64,000 nucleotides of DNA from JALZKA01 sp963753385 (GTDB lineage: Bacteria; Actinomycetota; Thermoleophilia; Solirubrobacterales; 70-9): assembly GCA_963753385.1 (NCBI GenBank), contig CAVWCC010000008.1, positions 620,001 through 684,000 of the forward strand. The letters run 5' to 3'. The notes beneath the pieces were generated by a model. That model was not told the DNA's origin. It saw nothing but the letters and a program-made list of their open reading frames with translations, and did no database searches. Shown here piece by piece: positions 15,647-24,375 of this stretch. Positions within the stretch are counted from its first letter, which is position 1. Each line of letters opens with the position of its first letter. A program made the translations under genes and the position numbers.

Positions 15647-17761
15647 TCAGCGCCGGACGCGGAACCCGACGCCCGCTGGTGTCGCATCCTGGTTTCCGAA
15701 GAAGTCGATCGCAGCGGCCGCGAGCCGGTGGTTCCCGGTCGGCAGGGGGGGAGTCTTGTGGAGGCGTCCACACGCGGCCCAGGGCTCATCGTCCAGCTTG
15801 CAGCGGAAGTGGGACAGCGGTTCGGTGGATCTGAGCCGGACACGCAGGCGAGGACCGAGCGTCTTGATGTCCCGGAACGTCGTGTTCGGGGGGCGGGTGT
15901 CCTCGTGCGTCAGCGAGCGCGCGATGTTGAGGCGCCCATCGCTCGCCACCCTCCCGCGGAACGCCGGTTTGCGGTCGACCCCCGCGAGCAGCCGCGCGCG
16001 AAGCTCGACGGGCTTCGCCGCCGGGAACCGCTCGGCGACCAGCGACGCGGCGCCCGCCACGTGCGGCGCGGCCATCGAGGTGCCGCTCAGGCGGAAGTAG
16101 CGCGACCGGCAGGCCACTCGGACGTCGTCGATCTTCACGCCGTCAGCTCGGCCGCTCGGGTCGCTTGTGAGCCGGAATCGCACCTGGAAGCTCGGGGCCC
16201 CGTCGAACTCGGCGAGCGAGACCCCCTCGCGCTCGCCGCCGATCACGCGGCCCGTGTACGAGGCGAGCTCGCCCCAGCCGGATCCGTCCGATCCCTCGAC
16301 GAGCAGGCGGTCATACTCGCGCTCGAGGGCCCCCCGGATCCGGTATGAGAGCTGGCAGCTCTCGCCGTCGGTCAGGTCCACCTCCGGGCTGCTGATCGAG
16401 GTGTTCGCGTTGTTCTCGTACCGTCCTTCGGGCGAATCGGACAGGGCGCTGTGGACGATGTGGATCGGCTCTGGGACCGGGAACGGGATCTTGATCCTGC
16501 GGCGCGTTTTCACGATGCCCCACCGGTCGCCTGGTCCCTCGCTTCGCCACCGGCCGCGAAGCGGCCGGCTGAAGGGCTCGTCAAGCCGAGGCTCGAGCAC
16601 CGGCCGCCAGGCCGTGGAGAGGATGTCGGCTCCGGGCGCCGCGAGATCGACGCTGCGGGCGCCCACGTTCGAGAATTCGGCCAGCGTGTCGCCCGCGGTG
16701 GACGCGGCGACGCAGGTGATGTTGCGGGCGGCGTAGTTGCACGGATAGACCGGGCGCTGGTCGTTGTCCGAGTCGTCGTTGCCGGCGGAGATCGCGAACA
16801 GGACGCCTTCGGCCGCCTTGATCGCGTCCTGCTCGGCGAACGAGGGACGCCAGCCACCGAAGCTCATGTTCACGACGTCGGCGCCCATCCGGTCGGCGTA
16901 CCTGACCGCCTGCACGGACTGCGCGGCCGACACCGAGAAGTCGCCGGTCTTGAGCGGCATCAGCGCGGTCGCCCGGCCCACGCCGACGACGCCGATGCTG
17001 TTGTCGCCCGCCGCAGCGACCGTCCCGCCGGTGTGGGTGCCGTGCCCGAGGACGTCCATCGGGTCGTTGTCGCCTTCGGGAGTCCCGTCATCACGGCTGA
17101 AGTCCCAGCCCCGGAAGTCGTCGACGAACCCGTTGCCGTCGTCATCGACCCCGTTGGTCTCGCGCCCGGCGCCGGTCTCGCCCGGGTTTGCCCAGATCTT
17201 CGAGACGAGATCGGGGTGCTGGTGGTTGACGCCGCTGTCGATCAGGCCGACGACCACGTCCTGGCTCCCGACGGTCACATCCCAGGCCTCGGGAGCGTCG
17301 ATGTCGGCGTCCGGCAGCCAGTGGCCCGCGCCCGTGTTGTGGAGGCCCCAGAGCTGGTCGAACAGTGGGTCGTCCGGGATGTCATGGAATCGGCGGACGT
17401 AGTTCGGCTCCGCGTAGAGGACACCGGGGCGGCGCTCGAGCCGGCGAACCGCGGCCCGGACCGACCGGTCCGTCCCGAGCTCGAGCAGCTCGAGCCGGGG
17501 TAGCGGCAGGCGCGAGGCGCCCTCCGCGCCCGCGCTCGATCGGGCCGCATGCCGCGTCGCGGCCGAGGACCGGGCGCTGTAGCGAACCAGGACCTCCCCG
17601 GGGACCGCTGCCTGCGACGCGCCCGCCTCTTCCCACGGTGCCGGGGCGACGGTCCCACCCGCGGCGGCAGGCCATGCCAGCGCGATTCCGACGCCCGCGG
17701 CGGCGGCCAGTCTGCCGGCATGCCCCCCGGCGCTCGCGTTACTTGCTGGCTCCATTGCCAC
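15647..17761 (-). CDS. Secreted subtilisin-like serine protease (S8)
   Basis: The 704-residue protein has a signal peptide, an I9-like propeptide (PGEVLVRYSARSS to GVLYAEPNYVRRF) and a subtilase core with the full triad: Asp in VVVGLIDSGVNHQHPD, His in LGHGTHTGGTVAAAG and Ser in LSGTSMAAPHVAGAA; the oxyanion Asn is in AISAGNDDS. About 150 residues between the Asn and Ser motifs form an inserted domain (FSRPLRGRWRSEG and on) that looks like a beta-sandwich. The C-terminal domain contains HFRCKLDDEPWAACG, a cysteine-paired repeat type common in Thermoleophilia surface proteins. GTG 17761 is used because AGGGTG precedes it; ATG 17755 is an alternative. Confidence 0.9.
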   Translation of the reverse strand: MAMEPASNASAGGHAGRLAAAAGVGIALAWPAAAGGTVAPAPWEEAGASQAAVPGEVLVRYSARSSAATRHAARSSAGAEGASRLPLPRLELLELGTDRSVRAAVRRLERRPGVLYAEPNYVRRFHDIPDDPLFDQLWGLHNTGAGHWLPDADIDAPEAWDVTVGSQDVVVGLIDSGVNHQHPDLVSKIWANPGETGAGRETNGVDDDGNGFVDDFRGWDFSRDDGTPEGDNDPMDVLGHGTHTGGTVAAAGDNSIGVVGVGRATALMPLKTGDFSVSAAQSVQAVRYADRMGADVVNMSFGGWRPSFAEQDAIKAAEGVLFAISAGNDDSDNDQRPVYPCNYAARNITCVAASTAGDTLAEFSNVGARSVDLAAPGADILSTAWRPVLEPRLDEPFSRPLRGRWRSEGPGDRWGIVKTRRRIKIPFPVPEPIHIVHSALSDSPEGRYENNANTSISSPEVDLTDGESCQLSYRIRGALEREYDRLLVEGSDGSGWGELASYTGRVIGGEREGVSLAEFDGAPSFQVRFRLTSDPSGRADGVKIDDVRVACRSRYFRLSGTSMAAPHVAGAASLVAERFPAAKPVELRARLLAGVDRKPAFRGRVASDGRLNIARSLTHEDTRPPNTTFRDIKTLGPRLRVRLRSTEPLSHFRCKLDDEPWAACGRLHKTPPLPTGNHRLAAAAIDFFGNQDATPAGVGFRVRR

Positions 17762-17821
17762 GGCACACCCTACGTCGGGCGGGGCGGCATGTCACGGGGG
17801 AACCGCGCTGGATTCAGCCAT

Positions 17822-18313
17822 CTAGATCGCGGTCATCGACCGCATTGCGTCCTCGACCTTCTCCTCTTCGAAGGTCAGGTGCTCGAGAAGATGCGTGGCG
17901 AGCTCGTCGAGCGCACCGGCCAGACGCGCCCGAGTCTCCGCCTCCTCGCTCTCCGATAGGGCGTCGGCGCGGGCCTCCACCTCGTCGAGCAGGTCGGAGA
18001 CGCGTCGGTGGTCGGCCTCGAGCCGTTCGATCACCTCGCCGAGGCCGGGATCGGCGGCCCGCAACGCCGGGAAGAGCATCCTGTCCTCGGCGCCGTGGTG
18101 GGCGTGGACGAAGCGGCAATATTGGAGGCAGTTGACCTTGAGGCGCCAGAGCGGGCCATTGGTCCGGAGCGCAGCGAGCTCGCGGCGAACGTCGCTGGCC
18201 GGCGCACCGTCGGCCGTCGCGCGGGCGAGCTCGCGAACCGCCTCGAGGTCGCGGCGAATCATCCCGTGGACCCAGAGGAGCTCGTCGAACAGCGTGGCGC
18301 CGCCGTCATTCAT
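17822..18313 (-). CDS. Hemerythrin HHE cation-binding domain protein
   Basis: The 163-residue, all-helical protein carries hemerythrin-type ligands in order: LLWVHGMIRRDLE, RFVHAHHGAEDRMLFPAL, LEADHRRVSDLLDE and ATHLLEHLTFEEEKV. Such proteins bind a di-iron centre and act in oxygen or nitric oxide sensing, iron handling or damage repair; the specific role is open. It starts with ATG 18313, 41 bp from the divergent M29 peptidase gene. An extra conserved-looking stretch, KVNCLQYCRF, has two cysteines. Confidence 0.85.
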   Translation of the reverse strand: MNDGGATLFDELLWVHGMIRRDLEAVRELARATADGAPASDVRRELAALRTNGPLWRLKVNCLQYCRFVHAHHGAEDRMLFPALRAADPGLGEVIERLEADHRRVSDLLDEVEARADALSESEEAETRARLAGALDELATHLLEHLTFEEEKVEDAMRSMTAI

Positions 18314-18354
18314 TGCACTCGCAACGATAGTGGCCGGGGATAGCCTGCTTTGAG

Positions 18355-19305
18355 ATGAGCGATCTCGAGCGCGCCGTGGCCACCGTGATCAAGGACTGTC
18401 TCGCCGTTCGCGAGGGCGAGTCGGTGTTGGTCGTCGCGAACCCGTCGACCCTGGGCCTGGCGGAGCGGATGCGCGGCGAGGCCGGGCGGGCCGGGGCCGA
18501 CGCGATGCTGATGCTGATGGCCGACCGCTCGGTCCACGGCGAGGAGCCGCCGGCCGCGGTCGCGGCAGCGATGGCAAAAGCCGACGTCGTGCTCTGCCCG
18601 ACCGTGACGTCCCTCTCGCACACCGAGGCGCGGCGCCTTGCCAACGAGACCGGCGCCCGCATCGCGACCCTGCCCGGGATCACCGAGGAGACCCTGGCCC
18701 GCGTAATGACCGCTGACATGGACGCCCTCCGGCGCCGCTGCGCCGCGGTTACCGCGGCGCTCGACGCCGGCTCTGCGGCGCGGATCACCTGCGCGAACGG
18801 CTCCGATCTGACGCTGACCCTGGCCGACCGCAGGGCGCTCGTCGACGATGGCGACCTGCGCGAGCCGGGGGCCTTCGGCAACCTGCCCTGCGGTGAGGGG
18901 TTCATCCCGCCGATCGAGACCGAGGGCGACGGCACGCTGGTGGTGGACGGCACGATCGCGGGCATCGAGAAGCCCGAGGAGTTCGTCGAGCTCCGGCTCG
19001 AGCAGGGGAGCCTGGTAGGCGCCGATGGGACGGCCGGCGCGAAGCTGCTCGAGGTACTTCGCGCCGCCGGTCCCGGCGGCACCGGGGTCGCGGAGCTGGG
19101 CATCGGCACCAACGAGAAGGCGATCCTGACCGGCAACCTGCTGGAGGACGAGAAGATCCTCGGCTCCTGTCATGTCGCGTTCGGCGCCTCCGCCGGGATG
19201 GGCGGCGCCGTCCAGGTCCCGGTCCACATCGACTGCGTCGTGATGAAGCCGACGGTCGAGATCGACGGCGAGGCGATCCTGCGCGAGGGCGAGCTGCTGG
19301 TGTGA
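18355..19305 (+). CDS. M29-like aminopeptidase (aminopeptidase T family)
   Basis: The 316-residue product resembles the COG2309 leucyl aminopeptidase group: VREGESVLVVANPSTL near the N terminus, VLCPTVTSLSHTEARR, and the metal-ligand region GVAELGIGTNEKAI, GNLLEDEKILGSCHVAFGAS and VPVHIDCVVM. These are cytoplasmic metallo-aminopeptidases or related metal enzymes. It is somewhat shorter than typical M29 enzymes (about 370-410), missing part of the N-terminal domain, so hydrolase activity is probable but not certain. Its TGA overlaps the next gene's GTG. Confidence 0.8.
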   Translation: MSDLERAVATVIKDCLAVREGESVLVVANPSTLGLAERMRGEAGRAGADAMLMLMADRSVHGEEPPAAVAAAMAKADVVLCPTVTSLSHTEARRLANETGARIATLPGITEETLARVMTADMDALRRRCAAVTAALDAGSAARITCANGSDLTLTLADRRALVDDGDLREPGAFGNLPCGEGFIPPIETEGDGTLVVDGTIAGIEKPEEFVELRLEQGSLVGADGTAGAKLLEVLRAAGPGGTGVAELGIGTNEKAILTGNLLEDEKILGSCHVAFGASAGMGGAVQVPVHIDCVVMKPTVEIDGEAILREGELLV

Positions 19306-20207
19306 GCGCGAGGATTCTCGCCGTCCCGAACGTCTCGGAGGGGCGCGACGAGGCGCTGATCGGCCGCCTCGCGGGAGCTTTCGCGGTGGACGCCGCGCTG
19401 CTCGACGCGCACTCCGACCCGGTCCACAACCGCACGGTCTTCACGCTGGCTCCGGCCGCGGACGACGTCGTTCCCGCGCTGGCGGGCGGGGCGCGGGCCG
19501 CGGTCGAGGCCCTCGATCTGACCGCCCACCGGGGCGAGCATCCGCGAATCGGAGTGCTCGACGTCGCGCCCGTTGTCTTCCTCGACCCGGGCGCCCGCGA
19601 GCCCGCGCGCCGCCAGGCCCTGCGGGCGGCCGAGGCGATCGCCGCGCTCGGGGTTCCCGTGTTCCTCTACGGCGAGCTCGCGAGCGCACCGGAGCGCCGC
19701 GAGCGCGCGTACTTCCGCAACGGCGGCCTCGCGGCGCTCGCCGCCCGCATCGCGGCCGGCGAGCTCGAGCCCGACTTCGGGCCGGGCGCGCCGCACCCGA
19801 CCGCCGGCGCGACGCTGGTCACGGCCCGCCCGCCCCTGGCAGCGTTCAACGTCGAGCTCGAGGGGGCGTCGCTGGCGGCTGCTCGCGAGATCGCGGCGGC
19901 GCTGCGCGAATCGGGCGGCGGCCTCAAGGGCGTCCGGGCGATCGGGCTCGAGCTCGGCCACCGCACCCAGGTCTCGACCAACGTCCACGACCCGGTGGCG
20001 GTGCCGCTCGCAGCGGTGGTCGCGCGCGTGGCGGAGCTCGCGGATCCTCACGGTGCGCACGTGGCCGCCGGGGAGATCGTCGGGCTCGTTCCCGAGGCGG
20101 CGCTCGCCGGCTTCCCGGCGACAGTGCCCCTGCCGGGCTTCGACCGCGCGCGGGGCGTGATCGAGAACCGGCTTGCCTCCGTCCCCGGTCATCGAGAGTC
20201 GACTTAG
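19302..20207 (+). CDS. ftcD: Glutamate formimidoyltransferase
   Basis: The 301-residue protein is the formiminotransferase half of FTCD: ILAVPNVSEGRDEALI, DPVHNRTVFTLA, the catalytic-region HRGEHPRIGVLDV, and the C-terminal-subdomain VRAIGLELGHRTQVSTNVHD. It transfers the formimino group of formiminoglutamate, from histidine degradation, to tetrahydrofolate. The cyclodeaminase half is not adjacent. The GTG start overlaps the TGA of the M29 gene. Its last codons, including the TAG stop, lie inside the palindromic repeat at 20198, so the repeat has become the gene's 3' end. Confidence 0.88.
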   Translation: MSARILAVPNVSEGRDEALIGRLAGAFAVDAALLDAHSDPVHNRTVFTLAPAADDVVPALAGGARAAVEALDLTAHRGEHPRIGVLDVAPVVFLDPGAREPARRQALRAAEAIAALGVPVFLYGELASAPERRERAYFRNGGLAALAARIAAGELEPDFGPGAPHPTAGATLVTARPPLAAFNVELEGASLAAAREIAAALRESGGGLKGVRAIGLELGHRTQVSTNVHDPVAVPLAAVVARVAELADPHGAHVAAGEIVGLVPEAALAGFPATVPLPGFDRARGVIENRLASVPGHREST

Positions 20208-20239
20208 TGGCCTGAGGCGAAACAAAGTCGACGCTCGGT
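20198..20239. repeat. 42-bp palindromic dispersed repeat, solo copy
   Basis: The copy begins GTCGACTTAG and ends AAGTCGACGCTCGGT. The 8-bp arms GTCGACTT and AAGTCGAC are perfect inverted repeats around 19 bases that contain the smaller palindrome GCCTGAGGC. The same 42 bases occur at 61137-61178 and 62083-62124. This copy supplies the last codons and stop of ftcD and lies 31 bp before the gene at 20270. Confidence 0.9.
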
Positions 20240-20269
20240 GCTCTGGGCGACCCACTAGATTTCAACGCC

Positions 20270-20650
20270 ATGGCGCAGACTCGGAAACGGCGCAAGCGCA
20301 AGCACCGCGGCACCCAGGGCGGCTCGATCGACCGTCGCCGCCGGACCCGGCCGCGCACCCGGGAGGAGGCGCGCGCCCAGGCGCGCCGGTCGTCCGGCCA
20401 GCGAGGCGACCGGCGCGACCGGCCGCCGACCTGGCAGAGCGCGTTCAACCGAGCCCTGCTGATGGCGGGAATCCTCTTCCTCCTCATGGCCGTCGCCTTC
20501 GGGCGAGCGATTGCGGCCTCCGCGATGCTGTCGATCTTCATGCTCGCGCTCTACGTGCCCGCTGGCTACTACCTTGAGCGCTTCCTCTACAACCGCCGCC
20601 GGGCATCCGAGCAGAAGGCCCGTCAGCAACGCGCCAGCGAGCGCGGCTGA
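20270..20650 (+). CDS. Small basic membrane protein
   Basis: This 126-residue protein has a very basic N terminus of about 50 residues (MAQTRKRRKRKHRGTQGG and further arginine-rich sequence), two predicted membrane segments (ALLMAGILFLLMAVAFG and AMLSIFMLALYVPAGYYL), and a basic C-terminal tail. I do not recognise a family. The basic cytoplasmic N terminus could bind nucleic acid or ribosomes, which is speculation. It sits 8 bp before the MBL-fold hydrolase gene and leads into hisS-aspS. Confidence 0.65.
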   Translation: MAQTRKRRKRKHRGTQGGSIDRRRRTRPRTREEARAQARRSSGQRGDRRDRPPTWQSAFNRALLMAGILFLLMAVAFGRAIAASAMLSIFMLALYVPAGYYLERFLYNRRRASEQKARQQRASERG

Positions 20651-20658
20651 CGCTCGCG

Positions 20659-21300
20659 ATGGACGTCAGCGCGTTCACCGTCGGCCCGGTCGCCGAGAAC
20701 TGCTTCATCTTCCGCCGCGAGGACACCGACACCGGGCTGGTCGTCGATCCCGGCGACGAGCCCGACCGCCTGCTGAAGGCGATCGACGACCTCGGGATCG
20801 CGAAGGTCGAGGCGATCCTGCTCACCCACACCCACTTCGACCACGTCGGCGCCGTTGCGCCGGTCGCCCGGGCGACGGGGGCGCCGGTCTATTGTCCGGA
20901 GATAGAGGTCCCGGTGCTCGCCGACATCATGTCCTTCGTCCCTTGGCCCGGGTTCGGGCCGTACGAGAGCTGGGACGCCGAGGAGACCGTTGCCGGAGGC
21001 GAGAAGCTCGAGCTGGCGGGATTCGAGATCGACGTCATCTTCACGCCCGGCCACAGCCCCGGCCACGTCACCTATTCGGTCGCGGGCGAGCCGGCGATGT
21101 TCTCCGGCGATGTCCTCTTCCAGGGCTCGGTGGGGCGCACCGACCTGCCCGGGGGCGACTGGCCGACGCTGCTCGAGTCGATCCGCAAGCTCGTCGACTC
21201 GCACCCGCCGGAGACCGTCGTGTACCCCGGGCACATGGGGATCACGACGCTCGGCGCCGAGCGCGCCTCGAACCCGTTTCTCGCCGAGCTCGCGCGTTAG
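20659..21300 (+). CDS. MBL-fold metallo-hydrolase, glyoxalase II-like
   Basis: The 213-residue protein has the metallo-beta-lactamase metal ligands: THTHFDHVG (about residues 55-63), FTPGHSPGHV, FSGDVLFQGSVGRTDLPGGD and the final YPGHMGITTLGAERASNPF. This subgroup (YcbL/YqgX-like) commonly precedes or follows hisS in bacteria. It acts as a cytoplasmic thioester hydrolase, often on S-lactoyl thiols; the physiological substrate here is not determined. It is 12 bp upstream of hisS. Confidence 0.88.
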   Translation: MDVSAFTVGPVAENCFIFRREDTDTGLVVDPGDEPDRLLKAIDDLGIAKVEAILLTHTHFDHVGAVAPVARATGAPVYCPEIEVPVLADIMSFVPWPGFGPYESWDAEETVAGGEKLELAGFEIDVIFTPGHSPGHVTYSVAGEPAMFSGDVLFQGSVGRTDLPGGDWPTLLESIRKLVDSHPPETVVYPGHMGITTLGAERASNPFLAELAR

Positions 21301-21312
21301 GCTCGCCGCGCG

Positions 21313-22569
21313 ATGAGCGCCAGGTTCAAGGCCCCGCGGGGCACGTTCGACGTCCTGCCCGCCGAGTCGGCGGCGCGCATGCGCGTGTTCGCCGCCGCAT
21401 CCGGGATCTTCGAGCGCGCCGGCTACGGACGGATCGAGACGCCGGCCTTCGAGGAGACCGAGCTGTTCGAGCGCGGGGTCGGCGAATCGACCGACATCGT
21501 CCAGAAGGAGATGTTCACCTTCACGGACCAGGGGGGACGCTCGCTGACCCTCCGGCCGGAGGCGACGGCACCGATCTGCCGGGCATACGTCGAGCACGGC
21601 ATGCACAAGCTCCCGCAGCCGGTCAAGCTCTGGTGCTCGGGGCCCTTCTTCCGCCACGAGCGGCCGCAGGCCGGGCGCTTCCGCCAGTTCCACCAGCTCG
21701 ACCTCGAGGCGATCGGGACCGACTCCCCGCTCGCCGACGCCGAGGCGATCATCCTGCTCGACGAGCTCCTCCGCGAGTTGGAGCTCCCGGGGTTGCGCCT
21801 GCGTCTCGGAAGCCTCGGCTCGCCCGGCGCCCGCGCGGCTTACCGCGACGAGCTCCGCGCCCTCCTGCGGGCGTACGAGTCGAGGCTGGCCGACGACGTC
21901 CGGGAGCGGATCGAGACGAACCCCCTGCGCGCATTCGACTCCGACCACGAGGGAACCCAGGAGGTGATGACCGGCGCGCCGACGATGCTCGACCGCCTCG
22001 ACGACGACGACGCCGAGCACTTCGAGGCCGTGAAGCGCCTGCTGGACGCGGCCGGCATCGCCTACGAGCTCGACGGCACGCTTGTCCGCGGCCTCGACTA
22101 CTACACGCGCACCGTCTTCGAGTTCGAGTCCGACGCGCTCGGCGCGCAGGCCGCGCTGGGCGGCGGCGGCCGCTACGACGGTCTCGTCGAGGAGCTCGGC
22201 GGGCCACCGACGCCCGCGGTGGGTTGGGCCGCGGGGATCGAGCGCATCCTGCTGGCGATGTCGGAACAGCCGCCGCCACGGCCGATCGACGTCTTCATCG
22301 TCGCTGCCGAGGGCCGCCGCGAGCAGGCGCTCGAGCTGGCCACGACCGCGCGCCGGGCGGGGGTCTGCGTCGACCTGGACCTGGCCGAGCGCTCGCACAA
22401 GGGTCAGATGAAGCAGGCCGACCGAAGCGGCGCGCCGCGGACGGTGCTCCTGAACGAGGACGGGACGGCGACCCTGCGGTACATGGAGAGCGGCGAGGAG
22501 CGGGCGCTCGACCTGACCGACCCGCTCGCCGAGATCGAGCATGAGCGGGCGCAGGAGGCGGGGGAGTGA
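21313..22569 (+). CDS. hisS: Histidyl-tRNA synthetase
   Basis: The 418-residue class II synthetase has APRGTFDVLP at the N terminus, the motif 2 region LWCSGPFFRHERPQAGR with FRQFHQLDLEAIG, the HisA and HisB histidine-binding stretches (LVRGLDYYTRTVFEF and LGGGGRYDGLVEELGG), motif 3 in VGWAAGIERIL, and a C-terminal anticodon-binding domain from about residue 325. The family length is about 420. Its TGA overlaps the GTG of aspS, giving translational coupling. Confidence 0.97.
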   Translation: MSARFKAPRGTFDVLPAESAARMRVFAAASGIFERAGYGRIETPAFEETELFERGVGESTDIVQKEMFTFTDQGGRSLTLRPEATAPICRAYVEHGMHKLPQPVKLWCSGPFFRHERPQAGRFRQFHQLDLEAIGTDSPLADAEAIILLDELLRELELPGLRLRLGSLGSPGARAAYRDELRALLRAYESRLADDVRERIETNPLRAFDSDHEGTQEVMTGAPTMLDRLDDDDAEHFEAVKRLLDAAGIAYELDGTLVRGLDYYTRTVFEFESDALGAQAALGGGGRYDGLVEELGGPPTPAVGWAAGIERILLAMSEQPPPRPIDVFIVAAEGRREQALELATTARRAGVCVDLDLAERSHKGQMKQADRSGAPRTVLLNEDGTATLRYMESGEERALDLTDPLAEIEHERAQEAGE

Positions 22570-24362
22570 GCGTGTTCCCCGCGCTCCGGCCGAACGCGTA
22601 CCGCGATACCTGGTGCGGCCAGGTTCTCGCCGAGAAGGTCGACTCGGAGGCGCGCGTCGCCGGCTGGGTCCATCGCCGCCGCGACCACGGCGGCCTCGTG
22701 TTCGTCGACCTCCGCGACCGCACCGGGCTGGTGCAGCTCGTCTTCAACCCGGACGAGGCGGGCGACGCGTTCGAGCTTGGCCACCGGCTGCGCGCCGAGG
22801 ACGTGATCTCGGTCTCGGGCCCGGTCGTCAGGCGCTCGCCCGAGACGGTGAACTCAGAGATCCCAACCGGCGAGTTCGAGCTCCGCGTGACCGATGCAGC
22901 GATGCTCGCCGACGCCGAGACGCCCCCGTTCGAGGTCGAGAGCTTCTCGGGCGAGGTCGGCGAGGAGATCCGCCTGCGCCACCGCTACCTCGACCTCCGC
23001 CGCGAGCCGATGCAGGCCGCGATCGCTACCCGGGCGACAGTGACGCGGGCGATCCGCGAGTTCTTCGACGGCGAGGGCTTCCTCGAGATCGAGACGCCGA
23101 TGCTCTCGCGCTCGACTCCGGAGGGCGCCCGCGACTTCCTCGTCCCCTCGCGCCGCGAGCCGGGCTCCTTCTACGCGCTGCCCCAATCGCCGCAGCTCTT
23201 CAAGCAGCTCCTGATGGTGGCCGGGTTCGAGCGCTACTACCAGATCGTCCGCTGCTTCCGCGACGAGGACCAGCGCGCCGACCGCCAGCCTGACTTCACC
23301 CAGCTCGACGTCGAGCTCTCGTTCGTCGAAGTCGAGGACGTGATCGACGTCAACGAGCGGATGATGGCCCACGTCTGCGCGCGCGCCGGGGGCCCCGAGG
23401 TCCCGGTGCCGATCCCGCGTATCCCCTACGACGTGGCGCTGGCGAGGTACGGCACCGATCGCCCGGACCTGCGCTTCGGGCTCGAGTTGGTCGACCTCTC
23501 CGATGCGCTCGCCACGACCGAGTTCAAGGTCTTCCGCGGCGCGCTCGAGGGCGGGGGAGTGGTGAAGGGGCTGAACGCCGGCGCCCGTGACCTGCCCCGC
23601 TCGGCGCTCGACGGGCTGATCGAGCGCGCGCAGGAGCTGGGGGCCAAGGGCCTCGTCTGGGCGTTCCGGGAGGGGGACGGCTGGCGCTCGCCGACCGCGA
23701 AGTTCCTCTCGGCCGAGGAGCTGACCGCGCTGAACCAGCGCCTCGGGGCCGAGGAGGGCGACCTGCTGCTGGTGGTCGCCGATGCGCCGGCGACGGCGAA
23801 CGCCGTGCTCGCGCAGCTGCGGCTCGACCTCGGCAAGCGCTTCGGGCTGATCGAGGAGGGCGCCCACTCATTCTGCTGGATCGTCGACTGGCCGCTGTTC
23901 GAGTGGAACGAGGGCGAGGGCCGCTGGGATCCGCTCCACCATCCGTTCACGTCCCCCGACGGCGAGCTCGACCCGAGCGATCCGGGCGCAGCCCGCGCCA
24001 AGGCGTACGACCTCGTCTGGAACGGCCAGGAGATGGGCGGTGGCTCGATCCGGATCTCCGACGCCGGCGTCCAGCGGGACGCGCTCGCGGCGATCGGGAT
24101 CGCGGCGGACGAGGCTGAATCCCGGTTCGGCTTCCTGCTGGAGGCGCTCCGCTACGGTGCGCCGCCCCACGGGGGCATCGCCTATGGCGTCGACCGCATC
24201 GTCCAGCGGCTCGTGGGCGCCGACTCGATCCGCGACGTGATCGCGTTCCCGAAGGCGGCCTCGGGCGCCGATCCGCTCACCGGCGCACCGGCCCCCGTCG
24301 ACGGGGCGCAGCTCGACGAGCTCGGCCTCGCGCTGCGCACGAAGCGCCCGCAAGCCGGGTGA
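22566..24362 (+). CDS. aspS: Aspartyl-tRNA synthetase
   Basis: The 598-residue bacterial-type AspRS has an N-terminal OB-fold anticodon-binding domain (VAGWVHRRRDHGGLVFVDLR), motif 1 around FLEIETPMLSRSTPEGARDF, motif 2 (YQIVRCFRDEDQRADRQPDF), a GAD insertion domain between about residues 290 and 410, and motif 3 (YGAPPHGGIAYGVDRIV). The GTG start at 22566 overlaps the hisS stop. Whether it is discriminating or also charges tRNA-Asn cannot be told with confidence by eye. Confidence 0.97.
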   Translation: MSVFPALRPNAYRDTWCGQVLAEKVDSEARVAGWVHRRRDHGGLVFVDLRDRTGLVQLVFNPDEAGDAFELGHRLRAEDVISVSGPVVRRSPETVNSEIPTGEFELRVTDAAMLADAETPPFEVESFSGEVGEEIRLRHRYLDLRREPMQAAIATRATVTRAIREFFDGEGFLEIETPMLSRSTPEGARDFLVPSRREPGSFYALPQSPQLFKQLLMVAGFERYYQIVRCFRDEDQRADRQPDFTQLDVELSFVEVEDVIDVNERMMAHVCARAGGPEVPVPIPRIPYDVALARYGTDRPDLRFGLELVDLSDALATTEFKVFRGALEGGGVVKGLNAGARDLPRSALDGLIERAQELGAKGLVWAFREGDGWRSPTAKFLSAEELTALNQRLGAEEGDLLLVVADAPATANAVLAQLRLDLGKRFGLIEEGAHSFCWIVDWPLFEWNEGEGRWDPLHHPFTSPDGELDPSDPGAARAKAYDLVWNGQEMGGGSIRISDAGVQRDALAAIGIAADEAESRFGFLLEALRYGAPPHGGIAYGVDRIVQRLVGADSIRDVIAFPKAASGADPLTGAPAPVDGAQLDELGLALRTKRPQAG

Positions 24363-24375
24363 GTAGCGACCCGGG

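Noticed and set aside
20198..20239. Minus-strand peptide PSVDFVSPQATKST appearing in several frames
   Set aside because: It is only a translation of the palindromic DNA repeat present three times, not a conserved protein motif.
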